Positions 37,448-46,258 of a stretch of DNA of 64,000 bases are shown in pieces (within the stretch, counting starts at the first letter, position 1; every line of letters begins with the position of its first letter). The stretch is from Thiomicrorhabdus sp033238645 (GTDB lineage: Bacteria; Pseudomonadota; Gammaproteobacteria; Thiomicrospirales; Thiomicrospiraceae): NCBI GenBank assembly GCA_033238645.1, contig BQXR01000007.1:62001-126000 (forward strand), written 5' to 3'. Position numbers and translations under genes: made by a program. The notes beneath the pieces were generated by a model. That model ran no database searches. It saw nothing but the letters and a program-made list of their open reading frames with translations, and had not been told where the DNA came from.

Positions 37448-37915
37448 TTATTCAATACCGTAAGGATTAGGATACCCTAAACCAGCCAATATTTTAATCT
37501 CTAATGCTTCCATTTCGTCAGCTTCGTCATCTTCTATATGGTCATAGCCTTGTAAATGCAAGGTGCCATGCACAACCATATGTGCCCAATGTACTTCTAA
37601 AGACTTACCCTGCTCTTGAGCTTCAACATCGACCACCTCTGCACAAATCACCAAATCACCTAAACAAGGGAATAGCTTACCTATTTCTGCCATACCCGCA
37701 GGTTGCTCAAACTCAAAGGAGAGTACATTCGTTGATTTGTCTTTACCACGGTAGGCACTGTTTAAAGCCTGACTCTCTTCGGGGCTCACAATACGAATAG
37801 TCAACTCTGCCTCAGAATCTTGCTCAATCAAGCTTGCACTAACCCATTTTTCGCACAGTAGCTGAGTCGGCAAAGCCAATTTATCAATTGCCCACTGTAA
37901 CTCAAGATCCAGCAT
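37448..37915 (-). CDS. ybeY: Endoribonuclease YbeY
   Basis: 155 residues from ATG 37915 (MLDLELQWAID); the frame to 37984 would overlap phoH and add 23 unsupported residues. Zinc motif HGTLHLQGYDH at 116-126 (H116, H120, H126). Acts in 16S rRNA 3' maturation. Its only candidate ribosome site is the G7 run (37923-37929) of C-run motif copy 10, 7 nt before the ATG. Its start lies 5 nt beyond the phoH stop codon. Confidence 0.94.
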   Translation of the reverse strand: MLDLELQWAIDKLALPTQLLCEKWVSASLIEQDSEAELTIRIVSPEESQALNSAYRGKDKSTNVLSFEFEQPAGMAEIGKLFPCLGDLVICAEVVDVEAQEQGKSLEVHWAHMVVHGTLHLQGYDHIEDDEADEMEALEIKILAGLGYPNPYGIE

Positions 37916-37919
37916 TGAC

Positions 37920-38906
37920 TTACCCCCCCTGCTCACTTTTTTGGCGCGATTGATTTCGGTCATAGCGATCATAAGCATGGACAATTTTTTGTACCATTTT
38001 ATGTCTAACTACATCCTGCGTCTGATAGAAGGTAAAGCCAATATCCTCAACCCCTTCTAACACCTCAATGACATGGCGTAGACCCGATTTTTGATGCCTA
38101 GGTAGATCACACTGAGTAATATCACCTGTTATAACAGCCGTTGAGCCAAAACCAATACGGGTTAAAAACATCTTCATCTGCTCTGTAGTTGTATTTTGTG
38201 CTTCATCGAGAATAATAAAAGCTTCATTCAGTGTGCGCCCACGCATAAAGGCTAGCGGCGCAATTTCAATCACATTCTTTTCGATCAAGCGCTCAACGGT
38301 CTCAAAGCCGAGCATATCAAATAGCGCATCAAACAACGGGCGTAGATAAGGGTCTACTTTCTGACTCAAATCGCCAGGCAGAAAACCGAGCTTTTCGCCC
38401 GCTTCAACGGCTGGACGAGTCAATATAATGCGGCGAACTTGCTCACTTTCTAAAGCCTCAACCGCACACGCAACCGCTAAATAGGTTTTACCTGTTCCAG
38501 CAGGGCCTATCCCAAAATTAACATCATATTTTTTAACAGAATTGATATAACTGGCTTGATTACGATTACGTGTTTTAATCGTTTTTCTACGTGTCCTAAC
38601 CAGTACTTGCTCAGAAGTTAAGGCGGTATCTTGATCTAAACCTAACTCATGCAAAACTAAGTGAACCGTCTCTAGGTCTAGGGTAGTGTCTACCGCCTCT
38701 TCATACAGATCTCTAATAACCTGCTCTGCTTTGACCACGCGATCAGCCGACCCTGTCACTGATACCTGAAATCCACGGCTGCTTATTTCAACACCCAAGC
38801 GAAGCTCAACTTGTTCAAAATGTTCATTATGCCATCCACATAGATTCTGTAGACGTTCATTATCTTCGGGAAAGAGAGTGAATTGAATGGTATTTAATGC
38901 GGGCAA
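37920..38906 (-). CDS. phoH: PhoH-family ATPase (YbeZ)
   Basis: 328 residues. N-terminal KH-like part (about 1-70), then Walker A GPAGTGKT (134-141) and Walker B region FIILDEAQNTT. Works with YbeY in rRNA handling in E. coli. The C-terminal tail NQSRQKSEQGG is short and disordered-looking, and the last five codons including the stop come from C-run motif copy 10. Between miaB and ybeY, standard order. Confidence 0.94.
   Translation of the reverse strand: MPALNTIQFTLFPEDNERLQNLCGWHNEHFEQVELRLGVEISSRGFQVSVTGSADRVVKAEQVIRDLYEEAVDTTLDLETVHLVLHELGLDQDTALTSEQVLVRTRRKTIKTRNRNQASYINSVKKYDVNFGIGPAGTGKTYLAVACAVEALESEQVRRIILTRPAVEAGEKLGFLPGDLSQKVDPYLRPLFDALFDMLGFETVERLIEKNVIEIAPLAFMRGRTLNEAFIILDEAQNTTTEQMKMFLTRIGFGSTAVITGDITQCDLPRHQKSGLRHVIEVLEGVEDIGFTFYQTQDVVRHKMVQKIVHAYDRYDRNQSRQKSEQGG
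37923..37937 (+). repeat. C-run/TGCTCA motif, copy 10
   Basis: TTA, seven C, TGCTCACT. On the minus strand it encodes the phoH C-terminus S-E-Q-G-G-stop and supplies the G-run before ybeY. Confidence 0.75.
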
Positions 38907-38923
38907 GAGTGGCCTCGAGTTTT

Positions 38924-38943
38924 ACTCAGGCCAAGGCCTGAGT
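38924..38943. promoter_or_regulatory. Hairpin between miaB and phoH
   Basis: ACTCAGGCC-AA-GGCCTGAGT, perfect 9-bp inverted repeat with a 2-nt spacer, 17 nt upstream of the phoH start. Could be a processing site, an operator or a weak terminator; no T-tract. Confidence 0.4.
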
Positions 38944-39046
38944 TAAGAAATGTGGTATATAAAAACATTGCATGTAATAAATTAAACATAACGATTTTAA
39001 GCAGCTAGGTGCTTTTTAGCCTTTTTAAATCAACGGTTCTGTTAAC

Positions 39047-40459
39047 TTACAACGAATACGACTGTGGTGCAACATGCGACTCTGATTCTGGTGTAGCGAC
39101 CACAACACCACGAAGTGAATTGGTTAATGCTTCAGTAATTTCAACATCAACAAACTGACCAATCAGTTCAGGAGAGCCAGTGAAGTTAACGACTCGATTA
39201 TTCTCAGTACGTCCAGCCACCTGCTCAAAAGAGTTTCTTGATAGACGCTCAACCAAAACGCGCTGAACTGTACCCATCATCGCCTGGCTGATTGCATCGG
39301 TCTGAGCGTTAAGTTGCTCTTGCAACATAAACAGGCGACGCTTCTTTTTCTCCATCGGCTCTTCATCAGGGAACCCAGCTGCTGGCGTACCTGGGCGTTC
39401 ACTGTAAATAAAGCTAAATGAACGATCATATTCCAAGTCGGCAACCAGCGCTAAGGTCTCTTTAAAATCATCACAAGTTTCACCAGGGAAACCAATAATA
39501 AAATCACCAGAAAGACATAGATCAGGGCGAATAGCACGGATTTTACGAATGGTCGATTTATACTCTAATACCATGTGATTACGTTTCATCATCGCTAAAA
39601 CACGATCTGAACCTGACTGAATCGGCAGGTGAAGATGAGACACTAATTCTGGAATCTCTGCATAACAATCAATAATACTTTGTGTCATCTCATTAGGGTG
39701 TGAAGTCGTGAAACGGATTCTATCAATGCCCTCAATGGTACGGACAGCATGCATTAAGATCGCCAAGTCAGCAATTTCACCATCCTCCATGACACCACGA
39801 TAGGCATTTACATTTTGCCCAAGCAGGTTCACTTCACGTACACCCTGCTCAGCCAATACAGTAATCTCATGCATGACATCTTCAAATGGGCGACTAACCT
39901 CTTCACCACGGGTATAAGGCACCACGCAGAAAGTACAGTATTTTGAGCAGCCCTCCATGACAGAGACCATTGCCGAAACCCCATTCACTTCTGGCTCTGG
40001 CAAATTATCGAATTTCTCAATCGCTGGAAAAGAGATATCAATGACGGCTTTTTTCTTTTTAATCGAATCATCACCACGAACTCGCAGCGCTTCATCAATC
40101 ATCGCAGGTAGACGGTGTAGCGTTTGTGGGCCAAAAATTACATCAACACTTGGTGCTCTCTGACGAATTACTTTACCTTCCTGTGATGCAACGCAACCAC
40201 CGACACCAATAATACGATTAGGTTTCGCTTTCTTCCACTTAGCCCAACGCCCCAATTCAGAAAACACCTTCTCCTGTGCTTTCTCACGAACAGAACAGGT
40301 ATTCATCAAAACTACATCGGCCTCTTCAGGCTCAGTCACTAGGGTTAAACCATGGGTCTTTGCCAATAGGCTCGACATCTTATCGGAGTCATATTCATTC
40401 ATCTGACAACCGTAAGTAATAATGTAAAGACCACCAGTAAAAGGAGAAGTTTGAGACAT
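39047..40459 (-). CDS. miaB: tRNA-2-methylthio-N6-dimethylallyladenosine synthase
   Basis: 470 residues. UPF0004 domain with C18, C55 and C89 holding the auxiliary cluster; radical-SAM motif C171-SKY-C175-TF-C178; C-terminal TRAM domain (VLVERLSRN, GRTENNRVVNF). Adds methylthio to i6A37 of tRNAs. First gene of the miaB-phoH-ybeY-corC-lnt run, 140 nt before phoH. Confidence 0.96.
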   Translation of the reverse strand: MSQTSPFTGGLYIITYGCQMNEYDSDKMSSLLAKTHGLTLVTEPEEADVVLMNTCSVREKAQEKVFSELGRWAKWKKAKPNRIIGVGGCVASQEGKVIRQRAPSVDVIFGPQTLHRLPAMIDEALRVRGDDSIKKKKAVIDISFPAIEKFDNLPEPEVNGVSAMVSVMEGCSKYCTFCVVPYTRGEEVSRPFEDVMHEITVLAEQGVREVNLLGQNVNAYRGVMEDGEIADLAILMHAVRTIEGIDRIRFTTSHPNEMTQSIIDCYAEIPELVSHLHLPIQSGSDRVLAMMKRNHMVLEYKSTIRKIRAIRPDLCLSGDFIIGFPGETCDDFKETLALVADLEYDRSFSFIYSERPGTPAAGFPDEEPMEKKKRRLFMLQEQLNAQTDAISQAMMGTVQRVLVERLSRNSFEQVAGRTENNRVVNFTGSPELIGQFVDVEITEALTNSLRGVVVATPESESHVAPQSYSL

Positions 40460-40737
40460 TTTATTTCCGTGTAATAAAGGGTTATTTCTAAGATTAAGAC
40501 ATAGTGCCCGTAACGCACTATGTTAATGAATCTACTAATAAATTCAAGGGCGGGTATTCTAACATAAGAATAAAAACAAATTAGGAACTAATTATTTAAC
40601 TTAAGGCGCTACCATCTTTACGATAATCTCAATTTATAAAGCAAAGAAAATTGTCATTTAATACTCAACTTTAACAAAGCCTATCGACGGAGCTATATAC
40701 TGCTTAGTAACTTAGTAACGTCCTATGCATTCATTAT

Positions 40738-41304
40738 CTATAGCTCTTTACACACAGTAACTAAAGTCCCAACTGCCGTATATGGCAATGCAACAGTAGC
40801 TGCAGCATCCGTTCCTGAACGAATACTACCCGCCGTTGCATCACCATCATCCATTTTAATATCCATACCTTTGGCATAGACATCCTCAACACCAGATGCA
40901 CAAATATGATTGGCGCCAGAAAATAAACCACCAGCAGGAAGAGCTGTCCATACCCCCTCAAAACTATGTATAGGCCCTGTATCCGTAGCACCATCTTCAG
41001 CAGCACCCGTAATAAAGCCTGCCGTTCTTAAATCAAACCAGAAGAGTGGATCTGTAATCACATTGTCATAAATTCTTGGAGAAGCAGTCGTACCGTCTCC
41101 CGCTAAGTGACCTTCACGATCCCGATAAGCGTAATATGCTGTTGAAATACTAGAAAAATCATCTGTGACCGATTTTATCTTGGCGTTCGTAATCAATTCT
41201 TGACCTTTCAATACACCCCCTAGTAATAAACCGATTATAACCAATACAATCACAATCTCTACTAATGTAAACCCTTTTTGTTTCTGTGAAGCTTTCCAGA
41301 CCAT
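40738..41304 (-). CDS. Type IV pilin / pseudopilin-like protein A
   Basis: 188 residues from ATG 41304, with AGGG 8 nt upstream; the frame runs to 41343. Class III prepilin signal: short basic leader MVWKASQKQKG cut before FTLVEIVIVLVIIGLLLGG, E5 present. Shares GVLKGQELITNAKIKSV and the C-terminal LVTVCKEL with pilin B at 43318, so the two are paralogues. Two Cys near the C-terminus (ICASG, VTVC) could form the pilin disulfide loop. Probably surface pilus or minor pilin; no assembly ATPase genes in the window. Confidence 0.85.
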   Translation of the reverse strand: MVWKASQKQKGFTLVEIVIVLVIIGLLLGGVLKGQELITNAKIKSVTDDFSSISTAYYAYRDREGHLAGDGTTASPRIYDNVITDPLFWFDLRTAGFITGAAEDGATDTGPIHSFEGVWTALPAGGLFSGANHICASGVEDVYAKGMDIKMDDGDATAGSIRSGTDAAATVALPYTAVGTLVTVCKEL

Positions 41305-41474
41305 GATAACAACCCTCTTTTTAAGCACAGAACAAACGTTCATTAAACCTTATACAAATATAACAAAGCATTCTCTACATGCAAGCGAATCTATCACTGC
41401 TTTCAGGGCACACATTCTAACCCCAGCCCCAACGTAAATAACTACCAATATCAGAATTTTACAAATCAAACATA

Positions 41475-43232
41475 TTATCCTTCAATCAGCCTATTAACCT
41501 CCTGGTAAAGACTCAGCTCTTGAAACAGCGTCTCATGCTCATTAAGTACTTTTTTAGCAAGTGCCAATTTATCCCAAGCAATATAGATCTTAATCAAATT
41601 CATCACCACAAGACCATCTTTTTTAAATAATGGATTTCTATCAACCCATTCTATGTATTTCTGATAATCATACTCATTATCCTGTTCCAAGGCTTTTTCT
41701 GCCATTTTATTCATAGCAAATTTTATCGAGCCTCTAAAAATAGGATTTTTAGAGGCATACTCAAAATAGGCATCCTCATAATGACGATATTGCTCACTCT
41801 CATATAAAAAATATCTGTTTTTAAAGTAATGAGCTTCCTTGATACTCTGTGCAGTATGCCAAGCTGAGAACAACACTAATAGACTTAGAATAAATATGAA
41901 AGAAGTCGCTATATATCGAACCACATGACCTATCGACAATCTAATATAAATAGCCCTCTCACCCAACAATAAATATAAACAGAAAATAAACAAAAAAAGA
42001 TGTGGCGCTGACAAAGTAAATGGGTAGGACAATAGTGACTGAATAAAAAAAGGGATAAATAGTGCTAATGCGATCCAAGCCCTATGATGTTCATTAGAAG
42101 AACCTCTAATACGAGATAACCACTGAATCAACACCCATACAGAAAACAATACAATCAAAACAAAAGCAACAATCCCACCCTGAATAATCCAAAATAAGAA
42201 TTCATTATGGGGGTGAGTAAAATCTTCAAGCTTAGCCAGCGACAGAGATTCTGGAAGCGGGTGTTCTACTGAAAACAACAATAGGCTTGATGTGTAATTG
42301 CCAATACCCTCACCAAAAAAAGGCGCTTGCAAAAACATAGCCCATCCAGATTGATACAAGTACAGCCGTATATCTGCTCCACTTAGTAAAAGGCTGAGCT
42401 TATCACCTGCACTGACAACATTTGCAGGAAAGAGCTGTAGCAACCCAAAACCTAAAACAACAGCGACCAATAAAGCAACTAACCCTAATCTATTTTGGTA
42501 GAAGTCTGACTTGGCCAACCATAAAATAACCATAACGCTAGTTATTGCCGAAAGAAGGCCAGCTCTAGAGCCTGAAACTAACAAAATATAAATCGAAAAT
42601 GAAACTGTTGATAAAACCAACGATTCTTTCCAATACAACCTACTTTTAAAGTGTAATAAAGAACAAAGATAAACAGAGACTATTAACGTAAACGCTATAA
42701 AAGTTGACAGCATATTCACTTGTTGAAAGGTACCGACAGGACGTGGTACAAACTTAAAAGCAAAGTAGCCAGTTATTTCATGTAAAACACTATAACTATC
42801 ATTAATTTGTACAAATGAAATTAATGCTTGCGCTAGACCCAATAGGCAAAAGAATAGTAATAATTGTTGGAAACTAGCCTTATTAATTTGATATTGAGAT
42901 AGACAAATATAAAACACCCAAACAGTTGTCATCCCTAATCCAATTATAATCAACTCTATTTTAGAGACAGAATTATTAATTAGCCCCACACTAAATATCA
43001 AGATAAACAGTATCAGTAGATATAACTGCCCTAATGTAAAATAGAACAATTGCTGACTAACAATCCTGTACAGAGTGTACAAAATAAGCAGACCAACCAT
43101 ACACCAAACCGCTAGATTAATCGGCAAAAACAGACCGACCCCACCTACATTGGGGATAGAAAAGAGGCTAACAACAGAAGCGGCTAATAAAAAAACTATT
43201 ACCTGCATTTCTCTTAATCTTGAAAACCCCAT
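41475..43232 (-). CDS. PglL-type O-oligosaccharyltransferase / O-antigen-ligase family protein
   Basis: 585 residues, about 11-12 membrane segments to residue 450, then a soluble helical C-terminus. GTFQQVNMLSTF (167-178), SGSRAG (220-225) and HPHNEFL (340-346) fit the Wzy_C/PglL group. Such enzymes transfer a lipid-linked glycan to Ser/Thr of pilins in the periplasm. The gene lies between two pilin genes, so pilin glycosylation is likely. It could alternatively be an O-antigen ligase, but no LPS genes are near. Confidence 0.82.
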   Translation of the reverse strand: MGFSRLREMQVIVFLLAASVVSLFSIPNVGGVGLFLPINLAVWCMVGLLILYTLYRIVSQQLFYFTLGQLYLLILFILIFSVGLINNSVSKIELIIIGLGMTTVWVFYICLSQYQINKASFQQLLLFFCLLGLAQALISFVQINDSYSVLHEITGYFAFKFVPRPVGTFQQVNMLSTFIAFTLIVSVYLCSLLHFKSRLYWKESLVLSTVSFSIYILLVSGSRAGLLSAITSVMVILWLAKSDFYQNRLGLVALLVAVVLGFGLLQLFPANVVSAGDKLSLLLSGADIRLYLYQSGWAMFLQAPFFGEGIGNYTSSLLLFSVEHPLPESLSLAKLEDFTHPHNEFLFWIIQGGIVAFVLIVLFSVWVLIQWLSRIRGSSNEHHRAWIALALFIPFFIQSLLSYPFTLSAPHLFLFIFCLYLLLGERAIYIRLSIGHVVRYIATSFIFILSLLVLFSAWHTAQSIKEAHYFKNRYFLYESEQYRHYEDAYFEYASKNPIFRGSIKFAMNKMAEKALEQDNEYDYQKYIEWVDRNPLFKKDGLVVMNLIKIYIAWDKLALAKKVLNEHETLFQELSLYQEVNRLIEG

Positions 43233-43273
43233 ACAATCAACAGCCTATTTTTTTCACTCTCTATTAACGCAAA

Positions 43274-43295
43274 AAGCCCGCGTTAATGCGGGCTT
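43274..43295 (-). terminator. Terminator downstream of pilin B
   Basis: AAGCCCGC-GTTAAT-GCGGGCTT, 8-bp stem with an A5 tract on the left (U-tract on the minus transcript). Confidence 0.8.
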
Positions 43296-43317
43296 AATAA
43301 CTTTAAGTTATGTTAAG

Positions 43318-43869
43318 TTATAACTCTCTACAAACCGTCACCAGTGCTCCAGTAGCTGAATAGGCCAAAGCTACCGTAGGAGTAGCATCAGCACCTGATT
43401 GCATAGTTCCTGTTGTTGCATCACCATCATCAAAATTTCTATCCATACCGTTGGCTATCGTATCCTCAATACCAGAAGCACAAATCATATTTTTACCTGC
43501 TAGGACCGTACCAGTAGCAGTACCACCACGAAGAGCTGATAAAATGCCATCTAAAGCATGAGTAGGGGCTGACGCACCTGACGCACCACTAATAAAACCT
43601 TGAGACCTTAAGTCATTCCAAAATGATTGGTTATCATCAATTGAACCATTTGCATCTGTATCACCAGCAACGACACCCACACGATCTTGATATGCATAAT
43701 AAGCAGTAGCAGTACCTTCCAAATCCTTAGTTACACTCTTGATCTTCGAGTTAGTAATCAACTCCTGACCTTTCAAGACACCACCCAGTAGCAAACCGAT
43801 AATAACTAATACAATCGCGATCTCTACTAATGTAAAACCTTTCTGTTTCTGTAAATTCTGTGCACTCAT
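43318..43869 (-). CDS. Type IV pilin / pseudopilin-like protein B
   Basis: 183 residues. Leader MSAQNLQKQKG before FTLVEIAIVLVIIGLLLGG. Same central and terminal segments as pilin A (GQELITNSKIKSV, ICASGIED, LVTVCREL), and the same GTTGTTATC before the ATG, indicating recent duplication of the gene with its leader. Own strong terminator, so likely well expressed as a main pilin. Ala/Gly/Thr-rich middle (SGASGASAPT, GGTATGTV) offers many O-glycosylation sites beside the PglL-type gene. Confidence 0.88.
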   Translation of the reverse strand: MSAQNLQKQKGFTLVEIAIVLVIIGLLLGGVLKGQELITNSKIKSVTKDLEGTATAYYAYQDRVGVVAGDTDANGSIDDNQSFWNDLRSQGFISGASGASAPTHALDGILSALRGGTATGTVLAGKNMICASGIEDTIANGMDRNFDDGDATTGTMQSGADATPTVALAYSATGALVTVCREL

Positions 43870-44068
43870 GATAACAACCTCATTTATTTATTCGAAACAC
43901 TAATTCGTGTAGTCCTATAATACTGAATCTTTCAAACACTTCACAAGAGTAAATTTTTCTTACTCTCATTATTTACGAATCAACTTATCTTCTGAACCGT
44001 AAATTAAAGCAAGCTCCATACTAGCAGTTCTTAATAATTGAACGCAACCTTTATATATTGCATAACGC

Positions 44069-45169
44069 CTAATCTATTTGGCATGGCAGCGTAATTCCAA
44101 AACTAAACTCGTTCTGGCTCTGAGTAAACTCAATAGACCCTTTTAGCTCTTTTAATAACTCTCGTGCTAAAAATAAGCCTAAGCCCATCCCACTTTCGCT
44201 GGTTGTCCAGAAGGGTTCAAACAATCGCTCTGGAATCATCTTTGTGCGCACACCCTCAGATGAACTAACAATATTAATCTTAACTGATTGTATTAAAGAA
44301 TCCTGTACCATAATTTTTATCTTTAGCTCCGAAAAAGATCCGGAGTGGTCTTCAAAATTACCTAAAACATTTTTCAATATTTCCAGAACGGCATATCTTG
44401 GTAGAGTCACAACCGCCTCACCTGTCATCTCTGCTTTCAACCCATACATTTTTAAAACTTCCGAAACGAGCTTAACCAGTGAAAAGGATTCACCACCAGT
44501 AAATTCCAACTGCGGCTTGACCATCTGCTGAACTGTCTTACTGGCTCTTTGAGCCATCAATGGAAGCGTGTCCTGTAAACGATTCACTAATCGAAGTTTT
44601 GCCTCATCATCCTCAACACCCTGAATCTGCTCACTTAATAGCAAGATAAACTGGGCAATGTTCTTAATTTCATGCTGAACAAATAGCTGATAGCGTTCCA
44701 ATCGCTTTTGTGAGGTTAAAATCTCAGACTGCTTGAGAACAAGGTTCTGTTCTAATATATAGATAAAGGTTTTAACCACTAGCCTTGAGATACTCTCTAT
44801 CCCAGACCCTCTCTTAGTCAACAGGAGCTGAATATCAAAGCGCATATCATCTCGCTCCAAATTAAAAGAGTACTGCTTGTCTCCTATACCTTTCGCTAGA
44901 CCATAACAGACCTCTTTTCTTTCACCGAACCACTCTATTTGGGCCTTCATCTGCACGCAATCAACCGCCTCAAGAATAGGCCATGCCTGCTCAAAGAATG
45001 CGAGTGCATCATGATTAATAGTTTGATTTAGGGAATACAGCTTTGAAAGCGACTGATTAAGTCGCTTGGATTGAAGTCTAAAATAAAAGACAGTTACTAG
45101 TAAAGAGAAGCCAATTAAGACCATCCCTAACCAGCCCCATTCATAAAAGGATAAGTATACGATTTCCAC
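44069..45169 (-). CDS. Sensor histidine kinase with degenerate ATP-binding G1 box
   Basis: 366 residues. One N-terminal membrane segment about 12-30, unassigned sensory part about 50-140, then the H-box QHEIKNIAQF with phospho-acceptor H166, N-box LEILKNVLGNFEDH and G2 box GMGLGLFLAREL. The G1 box, normally DxGxG, reads SSSEGV with no Asp. 39 nt after the response-regulator gene on the same strand, so they form a pair. Beside the pilin genes, which suggests pilus control, unproven. Confidence 0.85.
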   Translation of the reverse strand: MEIVYLSFYEWGWLGMVLIGFSLLVTVFYFRLQSKRLNQSLSKLYSLNQTINHDALAFFEQAWPILEAVDCVQMKAQIEWFGERKEVCYGLAKGIGDKQYSFNLERDDMRFDIQLLLTKRGSGIESISRLVVKTFIYILEQNLVLKQSEILTSQKRLERYQLFVQHEIKNIAQFILLLSEQIQGVEDDEAKLRLVNRLQDTLPLMAQRASKTVQQMVKPQLEFTGGESFSLVKLVSEVLKMYGLKAEMTGEAVVTLPRYAVLEILKNVLGNFEDHSGSFSELKIKIMVQDSLIQSVKINIVSSSEGVRTKMIPERLFEPFWTTSESGMGLGLFLARELLKELKGSIEFTQSQNEFSFGITLPCQID

Positions 45170-45208
45170 TAAATGGCACCTATACTTTGGTTTGACTGGA
45201 GAGAATTA

Positions 45209-45820
45209 CTAAGCTTGAGAGTCACGCTGTAGGCTATATTTTTTGATAAGGTAATAGACATTTTCTCGCTTAAGCTCTAGACGACGAGCCGTTTCATGTA
45301 CATTAAATTCTGTATCTGACAGTACCTGACGAATCAGTTTCTCTTCTGCTTTATTGCGAATGGCTTTTACCCCTTCGCCTAATACAGCATCAATCTGTAC
45401 CTTTTGCACACCCTCTTGCGCTTTGAGTTTACCCGCTTGCTCAAAAAACAGAAATGCTCGCTTAATCGCTCGTAAAAGAGCCTCTGTAGAAATTGGCTTC
45501 TCTAAAAAGTCGAATGCACCATACTTTAGAGCATCGTAAGAGGTACTTTCAGAATCTTGCCCTGTTAATACAACAACTCGCACTTGCGGAAGCACCGAGC
45601 TGATCCACTCTAAAACAGCAATCCCTTCTTCTGGTGTATATTCATTAGGTGGCATACCCATATCAAGTAACACCACATGGATTGACTGCATTCTCAACAC
45701 TTCAATAGCTTCGTTTCTAGAAGCCGCCTCAATAATAGAGTACCCCCCCTCTTCTAAAGAGAAAGCCAGCATACTGCGTAAAACAGGATCATCATCAACA
45801 ATAAGGACAGTGTTGTTCAT
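45209..45820 (-). CDS. Response regulator, receiver plus Fis-type helix-turn-helix
   Basis: 203 residues. Receiver domain 1-120 with D10/D11, phospho-acceptor D53 (LLDMGMP), T86 and K108 (FLEKP). A linker, then a Fis-like DNA-binding helix pair about 160-198 (FNVHETARRLELKRENVYYLIKKY). No sigma-54 AAA+ domain, like the ActR/PrrA build. It is the first gene of the pair with the kinase. Confidence 0.9.
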   Translation of the reverse strand: MNNTVLIVDDDPVLRSMLAFSLEEGGYSIIEAASRNEAIEVLRMQSIHVVLLDMGMPPNEYTPEEGIAVLEWISSVLPQVRVVVLTGQDSESTSYDALKYGAFDFLEKPISTEALLRAIKRAFLFFEQAGKLKAQEGVQKVQIDAVLGEGVKAIRNKAEEKLIRQVLSDTEFNVHETARRLELKRENVYYLIKKYSLQRDSQA

Positions 45821-45877
45821 ACTTACCTTTACAACCTATAGTTACTGAAGTATATCAACAAGCACTTGCAGTGTCGC

Positions 45878-46258
45878 CTAACCCGAAGGAAGCGCTAAGC
45901 TGGTTCCATCGCTACAAAGCATCAGTTCATCTACATAACATACATATTCAAAGGGGTTATTTTTCATCTTACCGATAGTTTCATTCAAACCAGCCAAATA
46001 ATCAACAGGATCAGAATCCGACATATCACTATAAACAGACTGTGACTACTAGAAATTCATCTCCTGATCCCTCATTTAAGTTATTTGAGTCACCTGAGTC
46101 ACCTGAGTAATCTCTGCCAAAACACCTAGAGTAACACCACCACCTTTTAAGTTAATCGTTCCATTTGATAATCCTCCTGTCAGAAAATATATAATATTTT
46201 GTCACTTGTAGTGGTAAATTCCTGATTAACAATAAACTGGTAATTTTCTCAATCAACC
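45878..46258 (-). pseudogene. Decayed reading frame downstream of the Met/His-tailed pilin-like gene
   Basis: On the minus strand four short open pieces in shifting frames read like one exported protein: QFIVNQEFTTTSDKILYIF, then TGGLSNGTINLKGGGVTLG, then NEGSGDEFLVVTV, then NNPFEYVCYVDELMLCSDG, ending at TAG 45878. They are separated by stops at about 46180, 46076 and 46029. The last piece alone is a 48-codon frame (46024-45878). A direct repeat GAGTCACCT x2 sits at one frame switch. Either a real pseudogene of a pilin-like or adhesin C-terminus, or sequencing errors. Confidence 0.4.

Noticed and set aside
45744..45750. Seven C followed by TCTTC in the response-regulator gene
   Set aside because: No TGCTCA core; explained by E-E-G-G-Y codons.
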